NCBI GenBank assembly: GCA_900544245.1
Contig: UQUH01000036.1
Coordinates: 1 to 17,868 of the forward strand
Source: an uncultured Coriobacteriaceae bacterium
GTDB lineage: Bacteria > Actinomycetota > Coriobacteriia > Coriobacteriales > QAMH01
Direction of reading: 5' to 3'
Length of the DNA: 17,868 bases
Part shown: positions 1-10,511 of the stretch, one piece after another
Layout: each line of letters starts with the position of its first letter
How positions within the stretch are numbered: position 1 is the stretch's first letter
Program-made: the position numbers and the translations under genes
The notes under the pieces: generated by a model
What the model saw: the letters and a program-made list of their open reading frames with translations, nothing else
Database searches by the model: none
Told to the model about the DNA's origin: nothing

Positions 1-254
1 CAGGCGCCGAGACGGTTTGGCATATCGACATCAGGTGGGCGAGCCTCGTCGCGGCCGATGGCGGATCGCTGTCGTCCATGACCTCGCTCATCGACGAGGA
101 GGATGACCTGCCCGAGGAGCCGGTGGATCTGCGCTGCGAGTACGTGAGCCCCGAAGGCGTGCGTTGCCGTAACCATGCCCGTCCCGGCTCGCATTTCTGC
201 GGCATCCACTCCGACGGCCAGGTATCCGACGAGGAAGAGGAGTCCCTCATCTAA
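1..254 (+). CDS. nusA: Transcription termination/antitermination factor NusA, C-terminal end (partial)
   Basis: The 5' end lies outside the window; the first complete codon is at position 3 and 83 residues are visible. NusA binds RNA polymerase and nascent RNA and modulates pausing, termination and antitermination. The visible start (…VWHIDIR…) resembles the end of the second KH domain, where NusA proteins usually read 'GWxIDI', and the gene lies directly upstream of ylxR and infB as in most bacteria. After the KH end comes an acidic linker (fragment residues 31-42) and then an odd cysteine tail: C45-x9-C55-x10-C66-x2-H69 in fragment numbering, a plausible small zinc site, followed by an acidic end. 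The stop overlaps the ylxR start (TAATG), implying coupling. The NusA call rests on context plus the short KH remnant; the cysteine tail is not part of textbook NusA. Confidence 0.8.
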   Translation, partial: GAETVWHIDIRWASLVAADGGSLSSMTSLIDEEDDLPEEPVDLRCEYVSPEGVRCRNHARPGSHFCGIHSDGQVSDEEEESLI

Positions 255-553
255 TGACGAAAAGGGCTCCCATACGCACCTGCATCGCCTGCGGCGCAAG
301 CTCGGACAAGCACGCGCTTGTGCGCTTCGTCCGTAAGGCGGACGGCACGGTCGCGCTCGATGCGAGCGGCAAGGCGGCGGGACGTGGGGCCTACGTGTGT
401 GCGGAAAGCGCATGCTTCGAGAGGGCATGCGAGAAGCGCCTGCTGGGCGGTCGCCTGCGCACCAAGGTGGGAAACGATGATTACGAACGGCTTCGGGCCG
501 ACTTTGACGTCTACATGAGCGCGTTGGGCGCGGCGTCAGCAGGGGATAGGTGA
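254..553 (+). CDS. ylxR: YlxR/RnpM family RNA-binding protein (DUF448)
   Basis: A 99-residue protein of the YlxR family, which in Bacillus binds the RNase P RNA and modulates its activity (renamed RnpM there). Family hallmarks are visible: RTCIACG near residue 8, LVRFVR near residue 22, then the GRGAYVC block around residues 43-49, and a basic C-terminal helix (KRLLGGRLRTK). The usual arginine after the second cysteine of the first motif is glycine here. Length is typical (about 90-100 residues). The ATG overlaps the nusA stop and the gene ends eight bases before the preferred infB start, the standard nusA-ylxR-infB order. RNase P modulation is carried over from family knowledge. Confidence 0.92.
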   Translation: MTKRAPIRTCIACGASSDKHALVRFVRKADGTVALDASGKAAGRGAYVCAESACFERACEKRLLGGRLRTKVGNDDYERLRADFDVYMSALGAASAGDR

Positions 554-561
554 TAGTGAAC

Positions 562-3120
<2,559 letters not shown>

Positions 3121-3122
3121 GC

Positions 3123-3458
3123 ATGAAGCAGACACCCACATCCCGCCGCGTCAACGAGGAGCTTCGCGAGAAGATCGCCAACGTGCTGCTGTTCCAGATC
3201 GCCGATCCGCGACTGGAGCTCGTGACGGTCACCGACGTCGAGGTCTCCAAGGATCGCGAGGTCGCCAATGTCTACGTGAGCGCCGAGGCGAGTCGCTATG
3301 ACGAGGTCATGGAAGGACTCGAGGCTGCCAAGGGACGCATTCGATCGCTCGTCGGCAAGAGTCTCGGATGGCGTGTCACGCCCGAGCTGCGCTTCTTCAT
3401 CGATCCGTCGGTCGATGCTGCCGAGCGCATCGCCTCGCTGTTCTCCGACGAGGGCTAG
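3123..3458 (+). CDS. rbfA: Ribosome-binding factor A
   Basis: A 111-residue RbfA, a small KH-fold protein that binds the 30S subunit and assists maturation of the 16S rRNA 5' region. Recognisable blocks are R-V-N-E-x-L at residues 9-14, IADPRLELVTVTDVEVSKD around 26-44, A-N-V-Y-V-S around 48-53, and LRFFIDPSVDAAERI near the C-terminus. The length is normal for actinobacterial RbfA. AAGGA at 3112-3116, inside the end of infB, gives a ribosome site six bases before the ATG. The infB-rbfA order is conserved across bacteria. Confidence 0.95.
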   Translation: MKQTPTSRRVNEELREKIANVLLFQIADPRLELVTVTDVEVSKDREVANVYVSAEASRYDEVMEGLEAAKGRIRSLVGKSLGWRVTPELRFFIDPSVDAAERIASLFSDEG

Positions 3459-3505
3459 CGACGCCTCCTCGCGCATGCTCAGGGCACCTGGACAAGGAAA
3501 CGAAC

Positions 3506-4552
3506 ATGATGAAGCTCGATTACACGCAGGGCATCGAACTGCTCGACGGGGCGCATAGCATCGCCATATGCGGTCATGTCAATCCGGATGGCGACTGCCT
3601 CGGAAGCGTCCTCGCGCTTACGCTGGGGCTGCGTAGCCTCGGCTACGAGGTCATGCCGTTGCTCGCGACGCGCGAGCAACCCAAGCTCTATGACTTCCTG
3701 GAGTGCTATGCGGACTTCGTGCCCGCCTGCGAGTACCATGCGCGGCCGGATGTCTTCATCCTGGTCGACGTGCCGAGCGTCTCGCGCTCCGGTGACGGCG
3801 AGTATGTGTTCAAGCGGGCGAAGAGGACGCTCGTGATCGATCACCACCAGGGCGATGCGTCGTTTGCCGACGTCGGTTACGTGGACAGTTCGGCTGCGGC
3901 GGCCGGCATGCTCGTCTGGGACTTTCTCGAGCAGGCCGGTGTCGAGATGACCCCTCAAATCGCGACGTGCTGCTACACCGCCCTCGTCACGGACACGGGC
4001 AGGTTCCAGTTCCAGAACGCGGACTCGCGAGCCCTCATGGCCGCGGCGGACATGGCAGCGGCAGGCGCGATTCCCTCCGAGGTCGCGCGCTACGTTTACC
4101 AGCGTCGCAGTTGGGCCGCCCTGCAGCTCGAGTCGCTCGTCGTGCGTCGGCTCGAGCTCCTCTTCGATGGCAGGCTGGCCCTGTCGTGGGCATGCGAATC
4201 CGACTTCGAGGAGCTGGGCGCGAGCAAGGAGGACGGCGACTCGCTCATCGACGCCATACGCCAGCTCGACGGGGTGGAGATCGCCGTCATGTTGCGTGAG
4301 CAGGGTCCCATCGTACGCGGATCGATTCGCTCGAAGACCGACCGTGACGTTGCCGCCATCGCGGCGAAGATGAACGGAGGCGGCCACAAGGCGGCTGGCT
4401 TCACCATCCACGGCAAGTTGCCCGAGGCGCGTGCCATCGTCGAGGAGCTTGTCGCGGCCTCGTTTGCCGAGCAGCCAAGCGCTCCGATGACGACGGACGC
4501 CGAGGTTACCAGCACGACGGCGTTCACGAAGATCCGCGAGGACATGCTATGA
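3506..4552 (+). CDS. nrnA: Bifunctional oligoribonuclease/pAp phosphatase, NrnA-like DHH-DHHA1 phosphoesterase
   Basis: A 348-residue DHH-family phosphoesterase. NrnA enzymes degrade RNA oligonucleotides of two to five residues and dephosphorylate pAp in the cytoplasm, using manganese. Metal-binding motifs are intact: H24-V-N-P-D28-G-D30 (motif I), D88-V-P-S (motif II), D112-H113-H114 (motif III) and TALVTDTGRF (motif IV region). The DHHA1 substrate loop G291-G-G-H294-KAAGF is also present. Start ATG 3506 is chosen because AAGGAA (3494-3499) sits six bases upstream; the frame stays open further upstream but that part overlaps rbfA and looks like shadow sequence. The 47-base gap after rbfA is the longest in the operon. 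The stop overlaps the truB start (ATGA). Position between rbfA and truB is the common Gram-positive arrangement. Confidence 0.9.
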   Translation: MMKLDYTQGIELLDGAHSIAICGHVNPDGDCLGSVLALTLGLRSLGYEVMPLLATREQPKLYDFLECYADFVPACEYHARPDVFILVDVPSVSRSGDGEYVFKRAKRTLVIDHHQGDASFADVGYVDSSAAAAGMLVWDFLEQAGVEMTPQIATCCYTALVTDTGRFQFQNADSRALMAAADMAAAGAIPSEVARYVYQRRSWAALQLESLVVRRLELLFDGRLALSWACESDFEELGASKEDGDSLIDAIRQLDGVEIAVMLREQGPIVRGSIRSKTDRDVAAIAAKMNGGGHKAAGFTIHGKLPEARAIVEELVAASFAEQPSAPMTTDAEVTSTTAFTKIREDML

Positions 4553-5520
4553 GACAGCGCCGTGGCGTCAGCGGGCTATGCGGCGTGCTCGCCCTCGACA
4601 AGCCCTACGGGATGACCTCGCACGACGTGGTCAATCGCGTACGGCAGATTACGGGCGAACGGCGCGTCGGGCATGCTGGGACGCTCGATCCGGCGGCTAC
4701 CGGCCTCATGCTCGTGGGCGTGGGGGCAGCGACGCGCCTTTCCGAGTATCTCACCGGGCATGACAAGGGCTATGACGCGCGCATCGTCTTCGGCGTCTCC
4801 ACCGATACCGATGACGCGCAGGGACGCGTGCTGACAAGCGCCGATGATGCCGAGCTCGCCCGCGTCATGCGCACGGCCGATGCCCAGGCCGTACTCGACG
4901 AGTTCACGGGGCGGCTCGAACAGTTGCCTCCCGCGTATTCGGCCATCAAGAAGAACGGCGTCGTCGCCTACAAGGCGGCACGCGAGGGAAGCTGCATAGA
5001 CCTCGAGCCGCGCCCTGTCACCGTGCATGCGGCACGTCTTGTCGCGACGGGCGTGCAGGACGTCGAGCTCGTCCGTCCCGACGGCGACTCGTTTGCCCGC
5101 GTCCTTCCGTATTGGGATGTCCACTTTCACGTGAGCAAGGGCACCTACATCCGTGCCCTGGCGCGCGACATCGGCGCCTATCTCGGTTGCGGTGCCCATC
5201 TCGGCTCGCTGCGCCGCACATGCGTCGCCGATACGGGCGTTGACGAGGCCTGTTCCATCGACGAGCTCTCGACCTGCATGGAGCGGGGAAGTGCGCTTCC
5301 CTGGTGCGATCCGGTGAAGCTCCTGGGCTTTCCCGTCATCGAGCTCGGCGAGCAGCAGGTCAAGTGCGTGGAAAACGGACGCAAGCTGGTGGGGCTTGAC
5401 GCGTGCGCGGGCATGGTGTCGTGCATCCGCGATGATCGCCTACTCGCGGTCTACAGCTACGATGACGGGGCGTATCGCCCTGCGACGGTCATTCCCGGAG
5501 GTGTCATCGGCGTTGGCTAG
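4549..5520 (+). CDS. truB: tRNA pseudouridine(55) synthase TruB
   Basis: TruB converts U55 in the T-loop of tRNAs to pseudouridine. The 323-residue protein shows the family entry LALDKPYGMTSHDVV (about 14-28), the catalytic block RVGHAGTLDPAATG with the nucleophile predicted at D47, PPAYSAIKKNG (about 125-135), and the tRNA-contact block SKGTYIRALARDIG followed by GAHLGSLRR. A C-terminal PUA-like region ends the protein. There is a modest insertion (about residues 172-188, VRPDGDSFARVLPYW) before the SKGTYIR strand. The ATG overlaps the nrnA stop by four bases, so translation is probably coupled. ribF follows after 13 bases, as in many bacteria. Confidence 0.95.
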   Translation: MRQRRGVSGLCGVLALDKPYGMTSHDVVNRVRQITGERRVGHAGTLDPAATGLMLVGVGAATRLSEYLTGHDKGYDARIVFGVSTDTDDAQGRVLTSADDAELARVMRTADAQAVLDEFTGRLEQLPPAYSAIKKNGVVAYKAAREGSCIDLEPRPVTVHAARLVATGVQDVELVRPDGDSFARVLPYWDVHFHVSKGTYIRALARDIGAYLGCGAHLGSLRRTCVADTGVDEACSIDELSTCMERGSALPWCDPVKLLGFPVIELGEQQVKCVENGRKLVGLDACAGMVSCIRDDRLLAVYSYDDGAYRPATVIPGGVIGVG

Positions 5521-5533
5521 GGCGGGTGACATC

Positions 5534-6466
5534 ATGCGCTGCGACCCGATGGGCGCCATGCCCGCCGGATTGGGTGACGCCGTGCTCGTCATCGGCATCT
5601 TCGATGGCATGCACATCGGGCATCGGGCGATCTTCGCCCAGGCGCGCCAGCAGACCCGCGAGCTCGGCGTTCCGCTCGTTGCCGTGACCTTCGAGCGCGA
5701 TCCCGACGAGATATTCCGCGCCGATGACCCGACGTTTGGCAAACTGCTCTCGAACTCCGAGCGCCTCGCGATGATCGCGGAACAGGCCGAGGGCGGTGCA
5801 CTCGTCTTACCGGCGAGTCGTGAGGTCTTTTCGATGTCGCCGGATGCCTTCCTCGACTTCCTGGGAGGCGTCGTGCGACCACGCGCCATCTTCACGGGGT
5901 CGGATTTTCGCTTCGGGGTGCGGGCGAGCGGTACGGCGGCCGACATCGAGCGATGGGCCCTCGCGCACGGCTGCGCGTACGTGCCCTGCGAGCTCGTCGA
6001 GGAGGACGGCGAGGTCATTTCGGCGACACGCATACGCGGCGAGCTGCGCGAGGGTGCGGTCGCGCAGGCAAAGCGCCTGCTCGCGGGTAGGCCACATGCC
6101 ATCGTCGGCTCGGTCGTGCACGGACGCGGCGTGGGCGACGGGTTCGGCTTCGCGACGGCCAACCTCGACCTCTCGGATTGCGAGGCCATGCTGCCCCGCG
6201 AGGGAGTGTACGGCGCTTACGGCATCGTCGATGGCGTGCGCTATGCCGCTGCCGTCAACGTGGGTGTTGCCAGGAGCTTTGCCGAGGCAACGGCTCCGGT
6301 CGAGGCGCATCTGCTCGACTTCGACGGCGACCTCTACGGTAGGGAGATTCGCATCGAGTTCGAGGAGTGGCTGCGCGGTCCGCGCGTGTTCGAGACGAAG
6401 GACGAGCTCATCGAGACCGTGATGGGCAATATCGCATGGGTGCGCGAGCATCTGGGAGGCAAGTGA
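5534..6466 (+). CDS. ribF: Bifunctional riboflavin kinase/FAD synthetase RibF
   Basis: RibF phosphorylates riboflavin to FMN and adenylates FMN to FAD. With start ATG 5534 the protein has 310 residues, normal for the family. The N-terminal nucleotidyltransferase domain carries VIGIFDGMHIGHRAIF (HxGH-type site, about 18-33) and the GSDFRFG block; the C-terminal flavokinase domain has GRPHAIVGSVVHGRGVGDG, ATANL, GVYGAYG, AAVNVGV and LLDFDGDLYGREI. The usual GFPTAN signature reads GFATAN, with the key threonine and asparagine kept. The ribosome site is weak (GGGTGA 5524-5529, four bases from the ATG), so an in-frame GTG at 5501 inside truB is an alternative start. dnaG begins three bases after the stop. 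Confidence 0.93.
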   Translation: MRCDPMGAMPAGLGDAVLVIGIFDGMHIGHRAIFAQARQQTRELGVPLVAVTFERDPDEIFRADDPTFGKLLSNSERLAMIAEQAEGGALVLPASREVFSMSPDAFLDFLGGVVRPRAIFTGSDFRFGVRASGTAADIERWALAHGCAYVPCELVEEDGEVISATRIRGELREGAVAQAKRLLAGRPHAIVGSVVHGRGVGDGFGFATANLDLSDCEAMLPREGVYGAYGIVDGVRYAAAVNVGVARSFAEATAPVEAHLLDFDGDLYGREIRIEFEEWLRGPRVFETKDELIETVMGNIAWVREHLGGK

Positions 6467-6469
6467 CGC

Positions 6470-8329
6470 ATGGCACGCATCTCCGATGACGATATCCGCC
6501 GCGTGCGCGAGGCGACCGACCTGGTCTCGCTCGTGAACGAACGCGTGGTCCTCACCCAGAAGGGACGTCTGTTCTGGGGGTGCTGTCCGTTCCACGACGA
6601 GAAGACGCCCTCGTTCAAGATTGACCCCGACCTGCAGAACTGGCACTGCTTCGGCTGCGGCAAGAGCGGTGACGTCTTTGGCTATCTCATGGAAAGCGAG
6701 CACCTCGAGTTTCCCGAGGCGGTGCGCGCGCTGGCCGATCGCGCCAACATCGAGATCACCGAGGTGGGCGGCAGCGGCGTTCCGCGCAGTCTCAAGGACC
6801 GCATGATGCAAGCGTGTGCCGAGGCCGAGGAGTTCTACCACATGGAGCTCATGCGCTCGCGTGATGCCGGTCCCTCGCAGGCACGCGCCTACCTGCATGA
6901 TCGCGGTTTCGGGTCAGAATGCGCGCGCGGCTGGCATCTCGGCTACGCGCCCGGGCACGGCAAGCTTGTCGCCCATCTCCAGTCACGGGGCTTCACGCGT
7001 GACGAAATCGTCGGTGCCAACCTCGCCTACGTGAACAAGGGCGGCCGCCTCGTCGACCGCTTCTTCGAACGCGTGATGTTTCCGGTGCATGACCTGCAGG
7101 GGCGCAGCATCGCGTTTGGCGGGCGCATCATGGGTGCCGGAGAGCCCAAGTACCTCAACACCTCGGAGACGCCCATCTTTCACAAGTCGTCGAACATGTT
7201 CGGCATCGACATCGCGAAAAGCGCGATCGTGTCGAGTGGCGAGGCCATCGTCGTGGAAGGCTACACCGACGTCATCGCCATGCACCAGGCCGGTATCGCC
7301 AACGTCGTCGCCACGCTCGGAACGGCGCTCACGGCCCAGCACGTCAAGCTCATCAGTCGCTTCGCCACGCGTATCGTCTACCTCTTCGATGGCGACGCGG
7401 CCGGGCAGAAGGCCGCCGACCGCGCGAGCGAGTTCATCGACTGGCAATCGGCGGTTGAGAGCCGACGCGACCCGATCGACCTGCGCGTTGCCGTGTTGCC
7501 CGATGGCAAGGATCCTGCCGAGTTTCTCGCCGCCTATGATGCCGCCGCGATGCGCGATGCCATCGCGGCCGCCGAGCCCCTGCTCGCGTTTTCGATCAAC
7601 CGCTGCATCGAACGCTACGACCTGAGGCGTCCGGAGAACAAGGCACGCGCCATGACCGAGGCGCTGCAGATTCTCTATCCCATCAAGGATTCCGTCTCGG
7701 CAACGGATTACGTCAACATCATCGCCGACCGTCTGAATGTGGAGTATACTGCCGTATTCAAGGCTCTCAAGGAGACCAAGGCCCCTATGGCTGCCCGCCA
7801 TCAAAACGATCAGGCCGTCTCGGAGCCCCAGCCGAATGCGGTAAACCCTGTTGCCGAGCAGATCATCGAGGCGGACCAACAATCCGCCCGCATGGAATAT
7901 GGGCTCATCGCGCTCGTTGTGACCGACGCTCATCTCCTCGATTACATCGAGAAGGACTTGGTGCGCATCAGGTGGATGGACCAAGCGGCCGAGAGCATGG
8001 CAGATGCCCTGATGACGATTGACCACGAGGCATCTGCCGCGCAAGCGCTGGCGTCAGTCCAGGGGGCGTGTCCCGGCGCCTCGACCTTGCTCGCGCAGGC
8101 CATGATCGAAACGGAGGACGGCGAGGAGAGGCTGTTCCAGGCACGGCTCATGATTCGCACCTTGCGGGAGCGCGATCTCGAGCGGAGCATCCGCGATGCG
8201 AAGGCGCGCATGCGGACGGAAAGCGGACTTTCGGCTGACGAGCTCGATCGGCTCTTCGAGCAGACCGTGTCGATGCAAAAGGAGCTCGTGAGGTTGCGCA
8301 GCAACGCACCTGACGACCTGAAGGACTAG
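6470..8329 (+). CDS. dnaG: DNA primase DnaG
   Basis: DnaG synthesises RNA primers at the replication fork. The 619-residue protein has all expected parts: an N-terminal CHC2 zinc finger with C39-x2-H42-x17-C60-x2-C63, an RNA-polymerase core, a TOPRIM domain with E263-GYTDV and D307-GDAAG as metal-binding motifs, a linker rich in Gln/Asn/Pro around residues 440-460, and a helical C-terminal region where the DnaB helicase would bind. GGGAGG (6454-6459) lies ten bases before the ATG. Only 15 bases separate it from rpoD, so the two form the dnaG-rpoD half of a macromolecular synthesis operon. rpsU, often the first gene of that operon, is not next to it. Confidence 0.97.
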   Translation: MARISDDDIRRVREATDLVSLVNERVVLTQKGRLFWGCCPFHDEKTPSFKIDPDLQNWHCFGCGKSGDVFGYLMESEHLEFPEAVRALADRANIEITEVGGSGVPRSLKDRMMQACAEAEEFYHMELMRSRDAGPSQARAYLHDRGFGSECARGWHLGYAPGHGKLVAHLQSRGFTRDEIVGANLAYVNKGGRLVDRFFERVMFPVHDLQGRSIAFGGRIMGAGEPKYLNTSETPIFHKSSNMFGIDIAKSAIVSSGEAIVVEGYTDVIAMHQAGIANVVATLGTALTAQHVKLISRFATRIVYLFDGDAAGQKAADRASEFIDWQSAVESRRDPIDLRVAVLPDGKDPAEFLAAYDAAAMRDAIAAAEPLLAFSINRCIERYDLRRPENKARAMTEALQILYPIKDSVSATDYVNIIADRLNVEYTAVFKALKETKAPMAARHQNDQAVSEPQPNAVNPVAEQIIEADQQSARMEYGLIALVVTDAHLLDYIEKDLVRIRWMDQAAESMADALMTIDHEASAAQALASVQGACPGASTLLAQAMIETEDGEERLFQARLMIRTLRERDLERSIRDAKARMRTESGLSADELDRLFEQTVSMQKELVRLRSNAPDDLKD

Positions 8330-8344
8330 AAAAGGGGTTTTGAC

Positions 8345-9814
<1,470 letters not shown>

Positions 9815-9826
9815 CGGGCCAAACGG

Positions 9827-9832
9827 TATAAT
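9827..9832 (+). promoter_or_regulatory. Likely -10 element of the tRNA CAT gene
   Basis: A perfect TATAAT lies 11 bases before the tRNA, between the rpoD stop and the tRNA 5' end. The -35 position (about 9804-9809, TGGAGG, inside the end of rpoD) is poor. It could let the tRNA be made independently of the upstream operon. Confidence 0.55.
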
Positions 9833-9843
9833 GGCCGTCACTT

Positions 9844-9919
9844 GGCCCCATGGCGCAACGGTTAGCGCGATCGACTCATAATCGACAGGTTCCAGGTTCG
9901 AATCCTGGTGGGGCCACCA
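9844..9919 (+). tRNA. tRNA with CAT anticodon, most likely tRNA-Ile2 (lysidine-type)
   Basis: The 76-base sequence folds as a full cloverleaf with encoded CCA. The acceptor is GGCCCCA/TGGGGCC, the D stem GCGC/GCGC, the anticodon loop CTCATAA (CAT), and the T arm CCAGG-TTCGAAT-CCTGG. The top anticodon-stem pair (A27, C43) is a mismatch. The run of C-G pairs in the acceptor (C4-G69, C5-G68) and the TCGACTCATAATCGA core resemble E. coli tRNA-Ile2, whose C34 is converted to lysidine by TilS. That favours an isoleucine AUA-reading tRNA over elongator Met, though automated tools may call it Met. It is not an initiator: the acceptor starts with a paired G1-C72. Confidence 0.9.
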
Positions 9920-9928
9920 AAAAAAGCA

Positions 9929-9954
9929 AGGGCCGGGGTTACCCGGCCCTTTTC
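9929..9954. terminator. Bidirectional intrinsic terminator between convergent tRNAs
   Basis: A ten-base-pair stem (9929-9938 with 9943-9952; AAGGGCCGGG/CCCGGCCCTT) with a four-base loop is followed by TTTT on the plus strand. On the minus strand it is followed by a T-rich run (complement of AAAAAAAGC, 9920-9928). It can end the rpoD-tRNA transcript and the leftward tRNA-Gly/Cys transcript. Confidence 0.88.
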
Positions 9955-9960
9955 ATGTGC

Positions 9961-10034
9961 TGGAGGCGACGACCGGATTCGAACCGGTGGTGAGGGCTTT
10001 GCAGGCCCCTGCCTTACCACTTGGCCACGTCGCC
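9961..10034 (-). tRNA. tRNA-Cys (GCA)
   Basis: On the minus strand the 74 bases fold into a cloverleaf: acceptor GGCGACG/CGTCGCC, anticodon loop CTGCAAA (GCA), T arm ACCGG-TTCGAAT-CCGGT, and 3' end TCCA, with the U73 discriminator typical of cysteine tRNAs. CCA is encoded. It lies 45 bases downstream of tRNA-Gly on the same strand and shares its direction. Confidence 0.96.
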
Positions 10035-10044
10035 ATCTGAGTAA

Positions 10045-10070
10045 AAGAGCCGACTGGAAAGCCGGCTCTT
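10045..10070 (-). terminator. Hairpin between tRNA-Gly and tRNA-Cys, possible partial terminator
   Basis: AAGAGCCG (10045-10052) pairs with CGGCTCTT (10063-10070) around a ten-base loop. Read on the minus strand the stem runs into a short TTTT, so it may reduce read-through from tRNA-Gly to tRNA-Cys or mark a processing site. The T-run is weak. Confidence 0.5.
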
Positions 10071-10079
10071 GACTTAGCA

Positions 10080-10155
10080 TGGAGCGGAAGACGGGGCTCG
10101 AACCCGCGACCCCAACCTTGGCAAGGTTGTGCTCTACCAACTGAGCCACTTCCGC
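10080..10155 (-). tRNA. tRNA-Gly (GCC)
   Basis: On the minus strand the 76 bases fold as a cloverleaf: acceptor GCGGAAG/CTTCCGC, D stem GCTC/GAGC, anticodon stem CAACC/GGTTG with loop TTGCCAA (anticodon GCC), T loop TTCGAGC, and encoded CCA after discriminator U. A good promoter lies just upstream. Confidence 0.96.
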
Positions 10156-10167
10156 GCGCAGGGCGAT

Positions 10168-10196
10168 ATTCTAGGGAAACTTCCGGCAAAGCGCAA
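10168..10196 (-). promoter_or_regulatory. Promoter of the minus-strand tRNA-Gly/tRNA-Cys unit
   Basis: Reading leftward there is a -35 TTGCGC (complement of 10191-10196), a 17-base spacer, and a -10 TAGAAT (complement of 10168-10173), ending 12 bases before the tRNA-Gly 5' end. Spacing and distance suit a primary-sigma tRNA promoter. Confidence 0.75.
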
Positions 10197-10218
10197 GAGA
10201 AACTTGCAAAATTCATGC

Positions 10219-10246
10219 TTGCGATGATGCGCCATTCTGTTAGACT
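10219..10246 (+). promoter_or_regulatory. Promoter of tRNA-Val
   Basis: -35 TTGCGA (10219-10224), a 16-base spacer and -10 TAGACT (10241-10246) lie ten bases before the tRNA. It is back to back with the leftward tRNA-Gly promoter and shares its TTGCG -35 core. Confidence 0.7.
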
Positions 10247-10256
10247 ACTTTGCCAC

Positions 10257-10331
10257 GGGCGTTTGGCGCAGCGGGAGCGCGTTTCCCTGACACGGAAAAG
10301 GCCACTGGTTCGATCCCAGTAACGCCCACCA
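10257..10331 (+). tRNA. tRNA-Val (GAC)
   Basis: A 75-base cloverleaf with encoded CCA: acceptor GGGCGTT/AACGCCC, D stem GCGC/GCGC, anticodon stem TTTCC/GGAAA with loop CTGACAC (anticodon GAC), T arm ACTGG-TTCGATC-CCAGT. It has its own promoter upstream and terminator downstream, so it is a single-gene transcript. Confidence 0.96.
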
Positions 10332-10342
10332 GGCATATGAAG

Positions 10343-10373
10343 GGGGCCGGGGCATTCGCCTCGGCCCCTTTTT
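10343..10373 (+). terminator. Intrinsic terminator after tRNA-Val
   Basis: An eleven-base-pair GC stem (10343-10353 with 10358-10368, one G·U pair) around the loop ATTC is followed by TTTTT (10369-10373). Confidence 0.92.
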
Positions 10374-10437
10374 CATGCCCGGGGTATGACGTTTCGCCGC
10401 GTTAGTTGCCGTTTCGTAACTGGTACGTCCCCAGACC

Positions 10438-10466
10438 TTGCATTACCATGAATCCGTCTTTACACG
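10438..10466 (+). promoter_or_regulatory. Possible promoter of mrp
   Basis: TTGCAT (10438-10443) is separated by 17 bases from TACACG (10461-10466), a poor -10. Predicted transcription would start near 10473, where a hairpin begins. The remaining bases 10374-10437 hold no clear signal. Confidence 0.35.
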
Positions 10467-10472
10467 AGAGAA

Positions 10473-10493
10473 GTTCCGGAAGATGACCGGAAC
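10473..10493 (+). promoter_or_regulatory. Perfect 7-bp inverted repeat in the mrp leader
   Basis: GTTCCGG (10473-10479) and CCGGAAC (10487-10493) flank a seven-base AAGATGA centre, 18 bases before the mrp ATG and just before its ribosome site. No T-run follows, so it is not a terminator. It may be an operator or a 5' mRNA hairpin. Confidence 0.4.
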
Positions 10494-10511
10494 GGTTTAG
10501 GGAGACTAGAC

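Noticed and set aside
550..561. GTG 550 as infB start
   Set aside because: It overlaps the ylxR stop but has a poorly spaced ribosome site. ATG 562 has AGGTGA eight bases upstream and gives the family-typical N-terminus.
3368..3505. N-terminal extension of the NrnA-like protein into rbfA
   Set aside because: The extension overlaps rbfA in another frame and reads as an arginine/alanine-rich shadow. A good ribosome site exists at 3494-3499 for ATG 3506.
5396..5533. Extended RibF start inside truB
   Set aside because: The extension is shadow sequence of truB and exceeds the family length. ATG 5534 gives a normal 310-residue RibF, although its ribosome site is weak.
7745..7750. TATACT inside dnaG as an internal rpoD promoter
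   Set aside because: In E. coli a promoter for rpoD lies within dnaG, but here no acceptable -35 is found 16-18 bases upstream, so evidence is too thin.
9862..10336. Minus-strand open frames across the tRNA cluster
   Set aside because: Their translations contain segments such as GSNPV and GFEPRLP that arise from tRNA T-arms; these are well-known annotation artefacts.
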